A stretch of DNA of 64,000 bases from Bacillus sp. sid0103 (GTDB lineage: Bacteria > Bacillota > Bacilli > Bacillales_B > DSM-18226): contig NZ_JAHUWN010000021.1 of the NCBI RefSeq assembly GCF_019219025.1, forward strand, positions 51,915 to 115,914, given 5' to 3'. The translations under genes and the position numbers were made by a program. Below, in pieces: positions 17,149-25,075 of this stretch. The notes under the pieces were generated by a model. The model had not been told where the DNA came from. It did not search any database and saw only the letters and a program-made list of their open reading frames with translations. Positions within the stretch are counted from its first letter, which is position 1. Each line of letters starts with the position of its first letter.

Positions 17149-17975
17149 TAAATTCTTACTCCGTTAATAATAGGCTTTAATTTTTCATCTACATATTTAC
17201 TAATATCATAGATACATTGATCAGCATTTGTTTTCGTTTCTTCTGTTTCTTCCTCGACCATAATCCAGCCATCATAGCCATAATCAACTAACGATTGGAC
17301 AATCGCAGGGAAATCAATATCACCTGTACCCATCTTTTTCCACTCGAAACTTTTCGAGCAATCTTTAAAATGAACATGTTTGATAATTGGTAAATACTTT
17401 TTAACTACTTCGACTGGATCCATTCCACCTGCTGCAATATGGCCAACATCAGGTGTATAAGCTACATATCTTGTATCTAATTCTTCAAATAGAAGATTAT
17501 AATCGCTTTCCGTTCTAAAATAAGAAGTTGCTGGAGAATGTGGATGGAATACTGCAACGACGCCGTTTTCAACAGCACGTTTACTAACGGCATTCACGCA
17601 ACTAATAATCTCTCGTTGTCTTTTTAATAGATTGTCGCGATTTGGACCAACTCGTACAGGTAGGTTTAATTTTGAATTTGGGAAGTGTTTTAAATAGTTA
17701 ATATAATAATCAGCCCGTTGTTTCTCTTCTTCGGATTCTGTGTCACTTTCCCAGCTGAATGGTAAGGTGATGGCTGCCAACTCAAGATCCAGACTATCAA
17801 GTTTCTCTTTTAGTTTCTCAGGCGCTTCATTATATTTCCCCAATAAAGCATACTGAACGTCAATCCCCTTGAACCCAGCTTTCTTAACCGTATCCATCAT
17901 ATGATCTAAGCAGTCCACTTTTTCATCATAATCGAGTACCCATGTTGATCCGTGACAACCAAACTTAATCGTCAT
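17148..17975 (-). CDS. IolE-like TIM barrel isomerase/dehydratase
   Basis: A 275-residue protein of the inosose dehydratase (IolE)/sugar epimerase family. VFHPHSPATSYFRTESD, YTPDVGHIAAGGMDP, HVHFKD and the C-terminal DYGYDGWIMVEEE follow the IolE/IolH pattern, with conserved His, Asp and Glu metal ligands. It is the first gene of the minus-strand unit at the divergent promoter. No iol genes are present, so a role in inositol breakdown is unlikely. Its reaction in this locus is unknown. Confidence 0.7.
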   Translation of the reverse strand: MTIKFGCHGSTWVLDYDEKVDCLDHMMDTVKKAGFKGIDVQYALLGKYNEAPEKLKEKLDSLDLELAAITLPFSWESDTESEEEKQRADYYINYLKHFPNSKLNLPVRVGPNRDNLLKRQREIISCVNAVSKRAVENGVVAVFHPHSPATSYFRTESDYNLLFEELDTRYVAYTPDVGHIAAGGMDPVEVVKKYLPIIKHVHFKDCSKSFEWKKMGTGDIDFPAIVQSLVDYGYDGWIMVEEETEETKTNADQCIYDISKYVDEKLKPIINGVRI

Positions 17976-18035
17976 TTGCGATTTCCCCCTTTTATAAAAT
18001 TGAACTACTTTTAGCTGCGGAATTTTTCAATCCTT

Positions 18036-18050
18036 AGCAAACGCTTGCAA
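18036..18050 (-). promoter_or_regulatory. Candidate CcpA cre site
   Basis: The minus strand reads TTGCAAGCGTTTGCT, a full match to the cre consensus WTGNAANCGNWNNCW. It lies 61 nt upstream of the IolE-like gene. This suggests glucose repression of the locus. Confidence 0.6.
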
Positions 18051-18256
18051 AAATCATTTAGCAAACAAGTTGTTTCTCTATTTAGAATGTTATCATTTGT
18101 TTTTGTTTTGTCAATTGTTTTTCCATAAATTTATTTTATTTGAAAACAAACGAAAGAAAAAAACTATAAACGGAGTAATAATTCAACTATCTAACTATTT
18201 TTTATGTTTTCTTCATATAATATTCCTATTACACTCAAAAGAAGCGATTACAAAAA

Positions 18257-18325
18257 TTATTTATTTATTTTCGTTAATTTTCGTTTGGAGAGAAATTTAT
18301 TGACATAAACGAAAATAAATGAAAG
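18257..18325. promoter_or_regulatory. Candidate DeoR operators in the divergent promoter
   Basis: CGAAAATAAATGAAAG at 18310-18325 is identical to the site before the regulator gene. An oppositely oriented set lies at 18257-18285 (TTTTCGTTAATTTTCGTTT). The 17976-18359 gap holds these, the cre site and AT-rich promoter sequence only. Confidence 0.5.
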
Positions 18326-18359
18326 AATATGGATAATTAAATTAATTGGAGTGATAATT

Positions 18360-18824
18360 GTGAAAATTGGAATTGGTTCTGATCACAATGCTTTTCAAAT
18401 GAAAGAAGAAGTAAAATTATATATTACTAGCTTAGGGCATGAAGTGATCGATTATGGCTGTTATTCCGAAGATGAATTCGATTATCCTGCCGTGGCTTTT
18501 AATGTCGCAACTGACATAACAGTTAACAAATTAGAACGCGGGATTCTCTTTTGCGGAACAGGGATCGGTATGTCGATCGCAGCCAATAAAGTGCCAGGGA
18601 TTCGTTCGGCGCAATGCCATGATGTTTTTTCAGCAGAACGCGCTCAGCTTAGCAACAACGCCCAAATCATGACCATCGGAGCAAAGGTTATTGGAGAAGA
18701 GCTAGCCAAAAAAGTAGTTGCAGCCTATCTAAGCGTTTCCTTCCAAGGCGGTAATTCCGCCAGAAAAATTGATCAAATCATGGAGAAAGAAAAGGAATAT
18801 CTACTTAACGGTTCATGCTGTTAA
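18360..18824 (+). CDS. rpiB: RpiB/LacAB-family sugar phosphate isomerase
   Basis: A 154-residue isomerase with the RpiB signature: IGSDHNAF at the start (D8), catalytic C65 in FCGTGIGMSIAANK, and RSAQCHD. It interconverts aldose and ketose phosphates: ribose 5-phosphate in RpiB, or D-erythrulose 4-phosphate and D-erythrose 4-phosphate in EryI/DerI. I prefer the GTG at 18360 because GGAG lies 9 nt upstream; the GTG at 18351 abuts the GGAG. It is transcribed divergently from the IolE-like gene and followed by glpX. Confidence 0.85.
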   Translation: MKIGIGSDHNAFQMKEEVKLYITSLGHEVIDYGCYSEDEFDYPAVAFNVATDITVNKLERGILFCGTGIGMSIAANKVPGIRSAQCHDVFSAERAQLSNNAQIMTIGAKVIGEELAKKVVAAYLSVSFQGGNSARKIDQIMEKEKEYLLNGSCC

Positions 18825-18869
18825 TCTAGTTCCAATAGACGGATTAGCCAATAAGAGGAGGAAAATACC

Positions 18870-19835
18870 ATGCAAACAAAAAGTGGATCCTGTTCTCTCG
18901 GTTTAGTGATGGACTTTCTTGCAGTCTCACAACAAGCAGCGATTGCCGCTTATCCATGGATCGGCAAGGGGGATAAAATCGTGGCTGATGGGGCTGGCAC
19001 GAATGCGATGCGAAACCGCATGAACCTAATTGATATGCAAGGATGTATTGTCATCGGTGAAGGTGAAATGGATGAAGCCCCAATGCTATACATTAATGAA
19101 AAGCTCGGAACCGGAAATGGTCCTCTTGTTGATATCGCTGTCGACCCTGTCGAAGGAACAACACTCATGTCGAAGGGTCAAGAAAATTCACTTGCCGTTA
19201 TTGCTGTTGCTGAGCGAGGAAGCCTATTACATGCCCCAGATATGTACATGAAAAAGATAGCAGTCGGCCCGAAAGCAAAAGGGTATATCAATATCGAATT
19301 ACCATTAACGGAAAACATGAAAGCTGTAGCAATCGCACTTGGAAAAGAAGTTAAGAATTTAACGGTCATGATGCAGGATCGGCCGCGTCATCAAGAGTTA
19401 ATGAATGAGGTGCTTGCCGCTGGTGCCCGTTTGAAGTTGTTTTCCGATGTTGATATTACTGGCGCAATTGGAACTGCTATCGAAGAAATTGATGTGGATA
19501 TATTAGTCGGAACGGGTGGTGCCCCAGAAGGAGTCATTGCAGCCACTGCGTTAAAATGCCTCGGAGGGGACTTCCAGGCAAAACTCATTCCCCAAGATGA
19601 GAATGAATTGAATCGTTGTATTCATATGGGAATAAGGGATCCTGAAAAGCCGTTAACTTTAGACGAGATTGTCAAAACAGATGACTGTTTCTTCGTCGCA
19701 ACCGGTATCACCGATGGAATGCTGCTAAATGGAGTAAAGAAAAAAGAAAATGGGGCGATGCTTACCCACTCTTTCATTACCATTGGTGGAGAAATGAAAC
19801 ATTCACAATTTACCCATGCAGCTTTTTACCAATGA
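18870..19835 (+). CDS. glpX: Class II fructose-1,6-/sedoheptulose-1,7-bisphosphatase
   Basis: A 321-residue GlpX protein. DGAGTNAMRNRMN, GEGEMDEAPMLYINE, the metal-binding DPVEGT and GTGGAPEGVIAA are all present. It dephosphorylates fructose 1,6-bisphosphate and often sedoheptulose 1,7-bisphosphate. It lies 45 nt after rpiB with AAGAGGAGG upstream of ATG and is followed by a strong terminator. In this locus it could draw erythrose 4-phosphate plus dihydroxyacetone phosphate, joined by the class I aldolase, toward sedoheptulose 7-phosphate. Confidence 0.9.
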   Translation: MQTKSGSCSLGLVMDFLAVSQQAAIAAYPWIGKGDKIVADGAGTNAMRNRMNLIDMQGCIVIGEGEMDEAPMLYINEKLGTGNGPLVDIAVDPVEGTTLMSKGQENSLAVIAVAERGSLLHAPDMYMKKIAVGPKAKGYINIELPLTENMKAVAIALGKEVKNLTVMMQDRPRHQELMNEVLAAGARLKLFSDVDITGAIGTAIEEIDVDILVGTGGAPEGVIAATALKCLGGDFQAKLIPQDENELNRCIHMGIRDPEKPLTLDEIVKTDDCFFVATGITDGMLLNGVKKKENGAMLTHSFITIGGEMKHSQFTHAAFYQ

Positions 19836-19860
19836 CCTTATTAGTTAATCCGATATAAAA

Positions 19861-19897
19861 ACAAGGGATACTGTTATTTGACAGTATCCCTTGTTTT
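19861..19897 (+). terminator. Terminator of rpiB-glpX
   Basis: A perfect stem ACAAGGGATACTGT/ACAGTATCCCTTGT with a 6-nt loop is followed by TTTT. Confidence 0.92.
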
Positions 19898-20055
19898 ACA
19901 ACATCGATATATTCTTTTTGTTTTCCGGCAAATCATTCAACTAAGTTAATATTTTTATCCCATAATTTATACAAAGAAATACAAATTTGTTATATTTTAT
20001 TGTATTGTAGTTAAACAGAGTCTTAATGGATTTATATAAAAGGGGAGAAATTGAT

Positions 20056-20838
20056 ATGATTAGAAAGCTTACGGACCAAGATCATCACCAGGTTCTCGCA
20101 TTTTTAAGTGAGGAACCATCTATTAATCTTTTTATCATTGGGGATATTGAGGCCTTCGGGTATTCTTCAGAGTCACAAGAACTTTGGGCCGAGTTTGATG
20201 AACAGGACACGATTAATGCCGTACTTCTTAGGTTCCATCAATCATTTATCCCATATGCAAAAGGAGAATTTGATACAAACGGTTTTGTATCCATTATGAA
20301 AAGGTACAGCCAGCCCATTCTCCTATCCGGAAAATCAGATATCGTAGCGAAATTTGAAGCTTATGATGAGTTACAGCTTGGAAAGAAGCAAGTGACTTAT
20401 TTTGCTGAATGCCGTACCGATGAATGCCTGTCTCCCGACGATGTCGTATATAAAAAGGCAAGTATCGAGGATGTCGATCAAATCATAGAACTCCGCCATT
20501 CAATTGAGGAATTTCATGTTAGAAGTGATGCCCGCGACGTATTGGTACAGTCAATGGAGGCTAATACATCAAGAACCTATTTTACAGAGGACAATGGTGT
20601 CATGACTGCTTGTGTTTCAACCGCAGCGGAAAATTCAATGTCGGCAATGATTGTAGGAGTCTGCACTAAGAAGGAGTACCGCCGGCAAGGACTCGCCTCA
20701 TCTATTATGCAAAAGGTCGTTCAAGATGTCTTAAATGAAGGAAAAACTCTTTGCCTGTTTTATGATAACCCAGAAGCTGGCAGAATATATAAGCGACTTG
20801 GCTTTAAGGATATTGGAATGTGGACTATGCACCGTTGA
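20056..20838 (+). CDS. GNAT family N-acetyltransferase
   Basis: About 260 residues. The C-terminal half holds the acetyl-CoA motif VGVCTKKEYRRQGLASSIMQ and ends YKRLGFKDIGMW, typical of GNAT enzymes. The N-terminal half is a degenerate partner domain, as in two-domain Bacillus acetyltransferases. Start MIRKL at 20056 follows AGGGGAG. The acceptor is unknown, and it stands alone between terminators. Confidence 0.8.
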   Translation: MIRKLTDQDHHQVLAFLSEEPSINLFIIGDIEAFGYSSESQELWAEFDEQDTINAVLLRFHQSFIPYAKGEFDTNGFVSIMKRYSQPILLSGKSDIVAKFEAYDELQLGKKQVTYFAECRTDECLSPDDVVYKKASIEDVDQIIELRHSIEEFHVRSDARDVLVQSMEANTSRTYFTEDNGVMTACVSTAAENSMSAMIVGVCTKKEYRRQGLASSIMQKVVQDVLNEGKTLCLFYDNPEAGRIYKRLGFKDIGMWTMHR

Positions 20839-20902
20839 TTTTTCTAAAACAGCGGGACCACTTAGTTTTAGTTAAAGAATACAATAAAGCGCATCCACAA
20901 TG

Positions 20903-20933
20903 GCGAACAGTGGCAGTTACTGTTCGCTTTCTT
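20903..20933. terminator. GCGAACAGT-family terminator hairpin, copy 1
   Basis: The stem GCGAACAGT/ACTGTTCGC is followed by TTTCTT. The same stem recurs at 29226, 30303 and 58302. It lies between the convergent genes ending at 20838 and 20981. Confidence 0.8.
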
Positions 20934-20980
20934 AAAGGAATGGCGCTCTCGCAAAATTAATGGTTAATTCTATTATTTGG

Positions 20981-22333
20981 TTAATCCATAATCTGAAACA
21001 AAATCTTTGCAATATCACTGTTTTCCATTCTGCCCCTAAACAAATGACTATTTTGCCCATAAGCATAAATGGGAACATCCTCACCTGTGTGTCCTTTTGT
21101 TGTCCACCCCGTACTGGAATAGTGGTTGATGATATTAATTAGGGCTTGCCTTGTATCCTCTTCTTCCATTTCTAACGTTAATTGAATGATTTTCAAGTCC
21201 TCTTCATGAAGCGGAAAGGGGATGTGCTTCTTTAAGGTTGTCATTTCTTTTGTTTCGTGCAATCGTCTGGCAATGACAGCCGGTGTTGAGGTAATCGATT
21301 TAATGACACTGGGGTTCCATTTATAGTTACCATTTCGATCAATGCTCATTCCGCCAGTCGAGTGATCAGCTGTAGCCACAACAATCGTATCCTCTCGATT
21401 GATTGCGAACTGAATTCCTGCTTTAAACGCTGCTTCAAAGTCTTTAACCTCACTCATTACCCCTACGATATCATTGTCATGCCCTGCCCAATCAATTTGA
21501 CTTCCTTCTACTAAAAGAAAAAAACCCTTTGGATTGTGCTTTAAGCGTTGAAGGGCGGCTTTCGTCATTTGGGAAAGTGAAGGAACAGTAGGATCTCGGT
21601 CAATCTTTTTCGGCAATTCAATCGGTGCAAATAAGCCTATCACTTGCTCATTTTTATTCGTGACAAGCTCTTGAAAATTGGTTACATAACCAAAATGATT
21701 TTGAACAAACTCTTCTATTAAATTTCGGTCATTTCGTATGAAATATGAAGTTCCTCCCCCGAGCATCACATCTATCTTATGATTCCCTTCGATACGTTCG
21801 TCCAGATAATCATCAGCAATTTGATCATACTGTTCTCTAGATTCCATATGGGCGGCAAACGCTGCCAGGGTAGCGTGATTAATCTGACTTGTTCCTACGA
21901 GTCCAGTAGATTTGCCGCGAAATTTAGCTAATTCTAAAATAGTTGGAACAGCCTGTTTATCAAGGTTTAGACCAAGGGCACCATTATAAGTTTTATAACC
22001 CGTCGATAAAGCCGTCCCTGCTGCTGCAGAATCTGTGATATTACTTACTCTATCTAAAGAATAGGTAGATTGGGAACCGACAAAGCATTGGTCAAATATT
22101 GTGGGGTTCATTAATCCTTTTTGAGAATCATGGTTGAAGTAGCGAAGACCAGTTGTATAGGAAAAACCCATTCCATCGCCGATTAGTAAGATTACATTTT
22201 TTACTTTCTTCGTTCCGTTATAGTTCATAAGAGGATGGAATGCATTCAGTTTATTATATTGTTGCTCGACATTGGAATTTAACAAAGCATACAACACCTT
22301 TCTTTTTAACGGACTAATCATACTTGCAACCAT
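20981..22333 (-). CDS. Alkaline phosphatase, PhoA type
   Basis: A 450-residue member of the alkaline phosphatase family. IGDGMG (D53), the nucleophile S102 in TDSAAAGTALS, VEGSQIDWAGHDND and TADHSTGG supply the nucleophile and metal ligands. It hydrolyses phosphate monoesters. Unlike secreted Bacillus PhoA/PhoB it has no signal peptide: the N-terminus is MVASMISPLKRKVLYALLNS with only a short hydrophobic patch. It may be cytoplasmic, or its export signal may have been lost. It is divergent from a glycosyltransferase with Pho-box-like repeats, consistent with phosphate control. Confidence 0.88.
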   Translation of the reverse strand: MVASMISPLKRKVLYALLNSNVEQQYNKLNAFHPLMNYNGTKKVKNVILLIGDGMGFSYTTGLRYFNHDSQKGLMNPTIFDQCFVGSQSTYSLDRVSNITDSAAAGTALSTGYKTYNGALGLNLDKQAVPTILELAKFRGKSTGLVGTSQINHATLAAFAAHMESREQYDQIADDYLDERIEGNHKIDVMLGGGTSYFIRNDRNLIEEFVQNHFGYVTNFQELVTNKNEQVIGLFAPIELPKKIDRDPTVPSLSQMTKAALQRLKHNPKGFFLLVEGSQIDWAGHDNDIVGVMSEVKDFEAAFKAGIQFAINREDTIVVATADHSTGGMSIDRNGNYKWNPSVIKSITSTPAVIARRLHETKEMTTLKKHIPFPLHEEDLKIIQLTLEMEEEDTRQALINIINHYSSTGWTTKGHTGEDVPIYAYGQNSHLFRGRMENSDIAKILFQIMD

Positions 22334-22383
22334 TTCCTATCCCATTCCCTTTTATAACATAAAAAAGGGCTAACTAATCAGGT

Positions 22384-22469
22384 CATACAATAGTTTTACA
22401 AAAATCCTAAAAATTCTTAATAATCACCTTAGTCTTTTAGCTATACAAAATCTTTACATTTTTTTAACA
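22384..22469 (+). promoter_or_regulatory. Pho-box-like hexamer repeats
   Basis: TATACA, TTTACA and TTAACA start at 22442, 22453 and 22464, exactly 11 bp apart. An additional pair CATACA and TTTACA starts at 22384 and 22395, also 11 bp apart. PhoP sites in Bacillus are TTHACA-like hexamers at 11-bp spacing. The orientation favours the rightward glycosyltransferase gene. Confidence 0.6.
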
Positions 22470-22537
22470 GTACCTCTAGAAGTATAGAACTCTATATCTA
22501 ATACAATGAAAGGAGAATGTATTTTTGGAGGGAGTAG

Positions 22538-22612
22538 ATGAGGATGACGTTTATGTATCGAATGTATCCCCATTACGTATATTCAGAATTGGTCATAGAG
22601 GGAATGTTATGA
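22538..22612 (+). CDS. 24-codon leader ORF overlapping the glycosyltransferase start
   Basis: ATG at 22538 follows an excellent GGAGGGAG. The frame encodes 24 residues beginning MRMTFMYRMYPHYVY and ends at TGA 22610-22612. That stop overlaps the ATG of the next gene (ATGA). Such an arrangement usually couples translation. I do not recognise the peptide, and it may be only a coupling device. Confidence 0.4.
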   Translation: MRMTFMYRMYPHYVYSELVIEGML

Positions 22613-23751
22613 GGATCGCCATTTTCACTGATACGTACGATCCGGATATCAATGGTGTTGCTCGCACGCTTAAACATTTTATTCATTACTTGGATAATCA
22701 AAACATCTCCTACAAAGTCTTTGCACCTGATTCGATTTCAAAGGAATATGCGTCTTCTCACGTTCGTCGCATTAAAAGTCTCTCTTTTTTCTTATATCCT
22801 GAGTGTCGCCTGGCTTTTCCCAATCTTTCTCGTATTAAATCAGAATTAGAAGAATTCTCCCCAGACATCATCCATGTCGCTACACCATTTAACATGGGAC
22901 TTTGTGGTGTTTACCTTGCAAAAAAACTAACTATTCCATTAGTAGGCTCCTATCACACGGATTTTGACCAATACTTGCAATTTTATGACCTTCAATTTTT
23001 TTCAAAAATCCTTTGGAAATATATGAATTGGTTCCATAAACCTTTTAAAAAATTATTTGTTCCTTCTAATGAAACGTTAACTCAACTTAAATGCCATGGA
23101 TTTACCAATTTAGAAGTTTGGCCAGGTGGAGTCGACTGCCAGCTTTTTCATCCTTTTTATGAAAAACAAGCTATTCGAGAGGAATGGGGGATATCCAAAA
23201 AATACCTTCTAACCTTTGTAGGCAGGTTAGCGCCAGAAAAGGATGTAAAGACGCTTCTAGCTGTGGCTAAAGCACTGCCCGCTGAGATCAACGAGCAAGT
23301 TCAATGGTTTGTTATCGGAGACGGCCCACAAAGAGAAGAATTGCAACTCGAAGCACCTGCATCCATGACCTTTACAGGATACTTAACAGGAGGACAATTA
23401 GCTGAAATCTACTCCGCATCAGACTTATTTGTTTTCCCATCTCCTACTGAAACCTTTGGAAATGTTGTGATTGAAGCACTTGCAAGTGGTACACCCGCGA
23501 TTACCGCCGATTCTGGAGGCGTAAAAAATATTAATAAGGCAGGGGTAACAGGTTTTTTGTGTGAAACGGGCAATGTAACGGAGTTTGTGAACGCTATCTT
23601 GAAACTATTAGAAAATGAAAGCCTGCGAATGCAATTGGGGATAGAAGGTAGAAATTATGCCCTAACACAAAGTTGGGATAAAATCTTTGCCCATTTACTT
23701 ATGAATTATCAAGCTGTTATCGATGAACCAAAGAAACAAAAATATGCATGA
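22609..23751 (+). CDS. GT4-family glycosyltransferase
   Basis: About 380 residues. The N-terminus MRIAIFTDTYDPDINGVARTL and FVGRLAPEKDVKTLL, FIGDGPQREEL and SPTETFGNVVIEALASGTP in the C-terminal Rossmann half mark a GT4 transferase of the MgtA/diacylglycerol glucosyl or mannosyl transferase group. It probably glycosylates a membrane lipid from a nucleotide sugar. With a Pho-like promoter, replacing phospholipid by glycolipid during phosphate limitation is a reasonable inference. A TTG start at 22525 also has a good site (AAAGGAG), giving a 28-residue extension; I prefer the family-typical MRIA start. Confidence 0.82.
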   Translation: MRIAIFTDTYDPDINGVARTLKHFIHYLDNQNISYKVFAPDSISKEYASSHVRRIKSLSFFLYPECRLAFPNLSRIKSELEEFSPDIIHVATPFNMGLCGVYLAKKLTIPLVGSYHTDFDQYLQFYDLQFFSKILWKYMNWFHKPFKKLFVPSNETLTQLKCHGFTNLEVWPGGVDCQLFHPFYEKQAIREEWGISKKYLLTFVGRLAPEKDVKTLLAVAKALPAEINEQVQWFVIGDGPQREELQLEAPASMTFTGYLTGGQLAEIYSASDLFVFPSPTETFGNVVIEALASGTPAITADSGGVKNINKAGVTGFLCETGNVTEFVNAILKLLENESLRMQLGIEGRNYALTQSWDKIFAHLLMNYQAVIDEPKKQKYA

Positions 23752-23802
23752 TTGATTGTCCGATTTTTCACCAATTTATTATAAGGAAGGAGTAGTGATG
23801 AA

Positions 23803-24795
23803 GTGGATACTTTTTCGCATATTATCATAGGGTTAGGCATTGGTGCTCTTGCTCAAATCGATCCTGCTGTATCAGCTAATCAGACTCTTTCACAGGCGGT
23901 CATATTAGGTGCGGTTATGGGCTCAAATGCACCTGATTTTGACTTCATCTATCGATTGAAAGGAAAGGGCAGCTATTTTCGAAATCACAGAGGCCTATCC
24001 CATTCACTTCCTCTTCTTCCTTTATGGGGCATCCTGGTTTCAAGCTTGATATATCCATTCTTCTTCGGGTTACCCTTTTTTCATCTATTTTTATGGACGT
24101 TTTTAGCAGTGATTCTTCATGTCCTTTTTGATTTATTCAATGTCCATGGAACACAAATCCTGCTTCCTTTTTCTCGAAAATGGATCGCCTTTGACGCAAT
24201 CCCATTATTGGATCCTTACATTTTGATGCTCCATTTTCTAGGATTTGCTTTACTCTTATTCTACCAAGCAGGGATCACCTTTTTAATCATTTATTTTTTC
24301 GTATTTCTGTACCTTACAGTTCGAACTCTGTCAGCAATCAAAACAAAAAAGTATCTACAGCACCATTTTATTAATGCTGACAGTGTAAAACTAATCCCGT
24401 GTACCGCTCTTTTTAAATGGGATATTATTATTGAGACGAGTGAGGATTTCTTATTTGGCGTTTATTTTAATAATAGTCTCTATATAGAACATATTCTTGC
24501 CAAAAAAATCGACTTTCCGGAATTGGTTTCGGATAGTACAACAGACCAGACTGTTTCAGACTTTCTTGCCGGTACAACGTTCGCTTATCCTTTTGTTGAT
24601 GTGAGAAAAAACGGCTATTTGGTTTATTGGAAGGATCTTCGTTTTCGAACTAAAAAATTTTTCCCTTCCCTTGCTATCATGTTTATTTCCTCTGATTTTA
24701 AAAGCAAGAGCAGTTATATAGGAAAGGTAAGCTCGTTAAAACAATACAAAAAAGTGTTACGAAGCTTAACAAATAACCATTCCTCTATCAAATAA
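23803..24795 (+). CDS. Membrane-bound metal-dependent hydrolase (YdjM/YfhP-like)
   Basis: A 330-residue protein. DTFSHIIIGLGIGALAQ, MGSNAPDFDFIYRLKG, HRGLSHSLP and HVLFDLFNVHGT carry the conserved Asp/His metal ligands of the LexA-binding/YdjM (DUF457) family. Four or five hydrophobic helices follow, then a soluble tail of about 150 residues. It starts with GTG at 23803 behind AAGGAAGGAG and lies 51 nt downstream of the glycosyltransferase, likely in one transcript. The substrate is unknown. Confidence 0.75.
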   Translation: MDTFSHIIIGLGIGALAQIDPAVSANQTLSQAVILGAVMGSNAPDFDFIYRLKGKGSYFRNHRGLSHSLPLLPLWGILVSSLIYPFFFGLPFFHLFLWTFLAVILHVLFDLFNVHGTQILLPFSRKWIAFDAIPLLDPYILMLHFLGFALLLFYQAGITFLIIYFFVFLYLTVRTLSAIKTKKYLQHHFINADSVKLIPCTALFKWDIIIETSEDFLFGVYFNNSLYIEHILAKKIDFPELVSDSTTDQTVSDFLAGTTFAYPFVDVRKNGYLVYWKDLRFRTKKFFPSLAIMFISSDFKSKSSYIGKVSSLKQYKKVLRSLTNNHSSIK

Positions 24796-24808
24796 AGGAG
24801 GATAAAAA

Positions 24809-24988
24809 ATGGCCGTACTTCAATATCAAACTAAACTGATTAACTCTTTTCTATTTAACATTGAATTCGAAAAGACAGAGAGCATTTCGCCCTCTGTCTT
24901 TCATTATAGTAGGGTAGGTGTCAGACCTACTATTCTTCACAAAGTTGGTCACATCCCGGTTACAAATTTTTTAATTTTTACTAAATAG
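24809..24988 (+). CDS. Possible 59-residue small protein
   Basis: ATG at 24809 follows AAAGGAGG with 7-nt spacing, just after the hydrolase gene. It reads MAVLQYQTKLINSFLFNIEF then a stretch crossing a hairpin (AAAGACAGAG/CTCTGTCTTT at 24870-24901). The good start argues for translation. The hairpin within the frame and lack of recognisable family argue for caution. Confidence 0.3.
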   Translation: MAVLQYQTKLINSFLFNIEFEKTESISPSVFHYSRVGVRPTILHKVGHIPVTNFLIFTK

Positions 24989-25075
24989 TGGTTTTATTAT
25001 AGCCTAAAGAACATTCTTTAAATTATTATTAACTTACTAATGTTTTATTTTCACAAACTTAGAGGTGGCAAAACG

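Noticed and set aside
18070..18303. 77-codon plus-strand frame in the divergent promoter
   Set aside because: It is AT-rich Phe/Leu/Ile low complexity without a ribosome site, lying over operator sequences.
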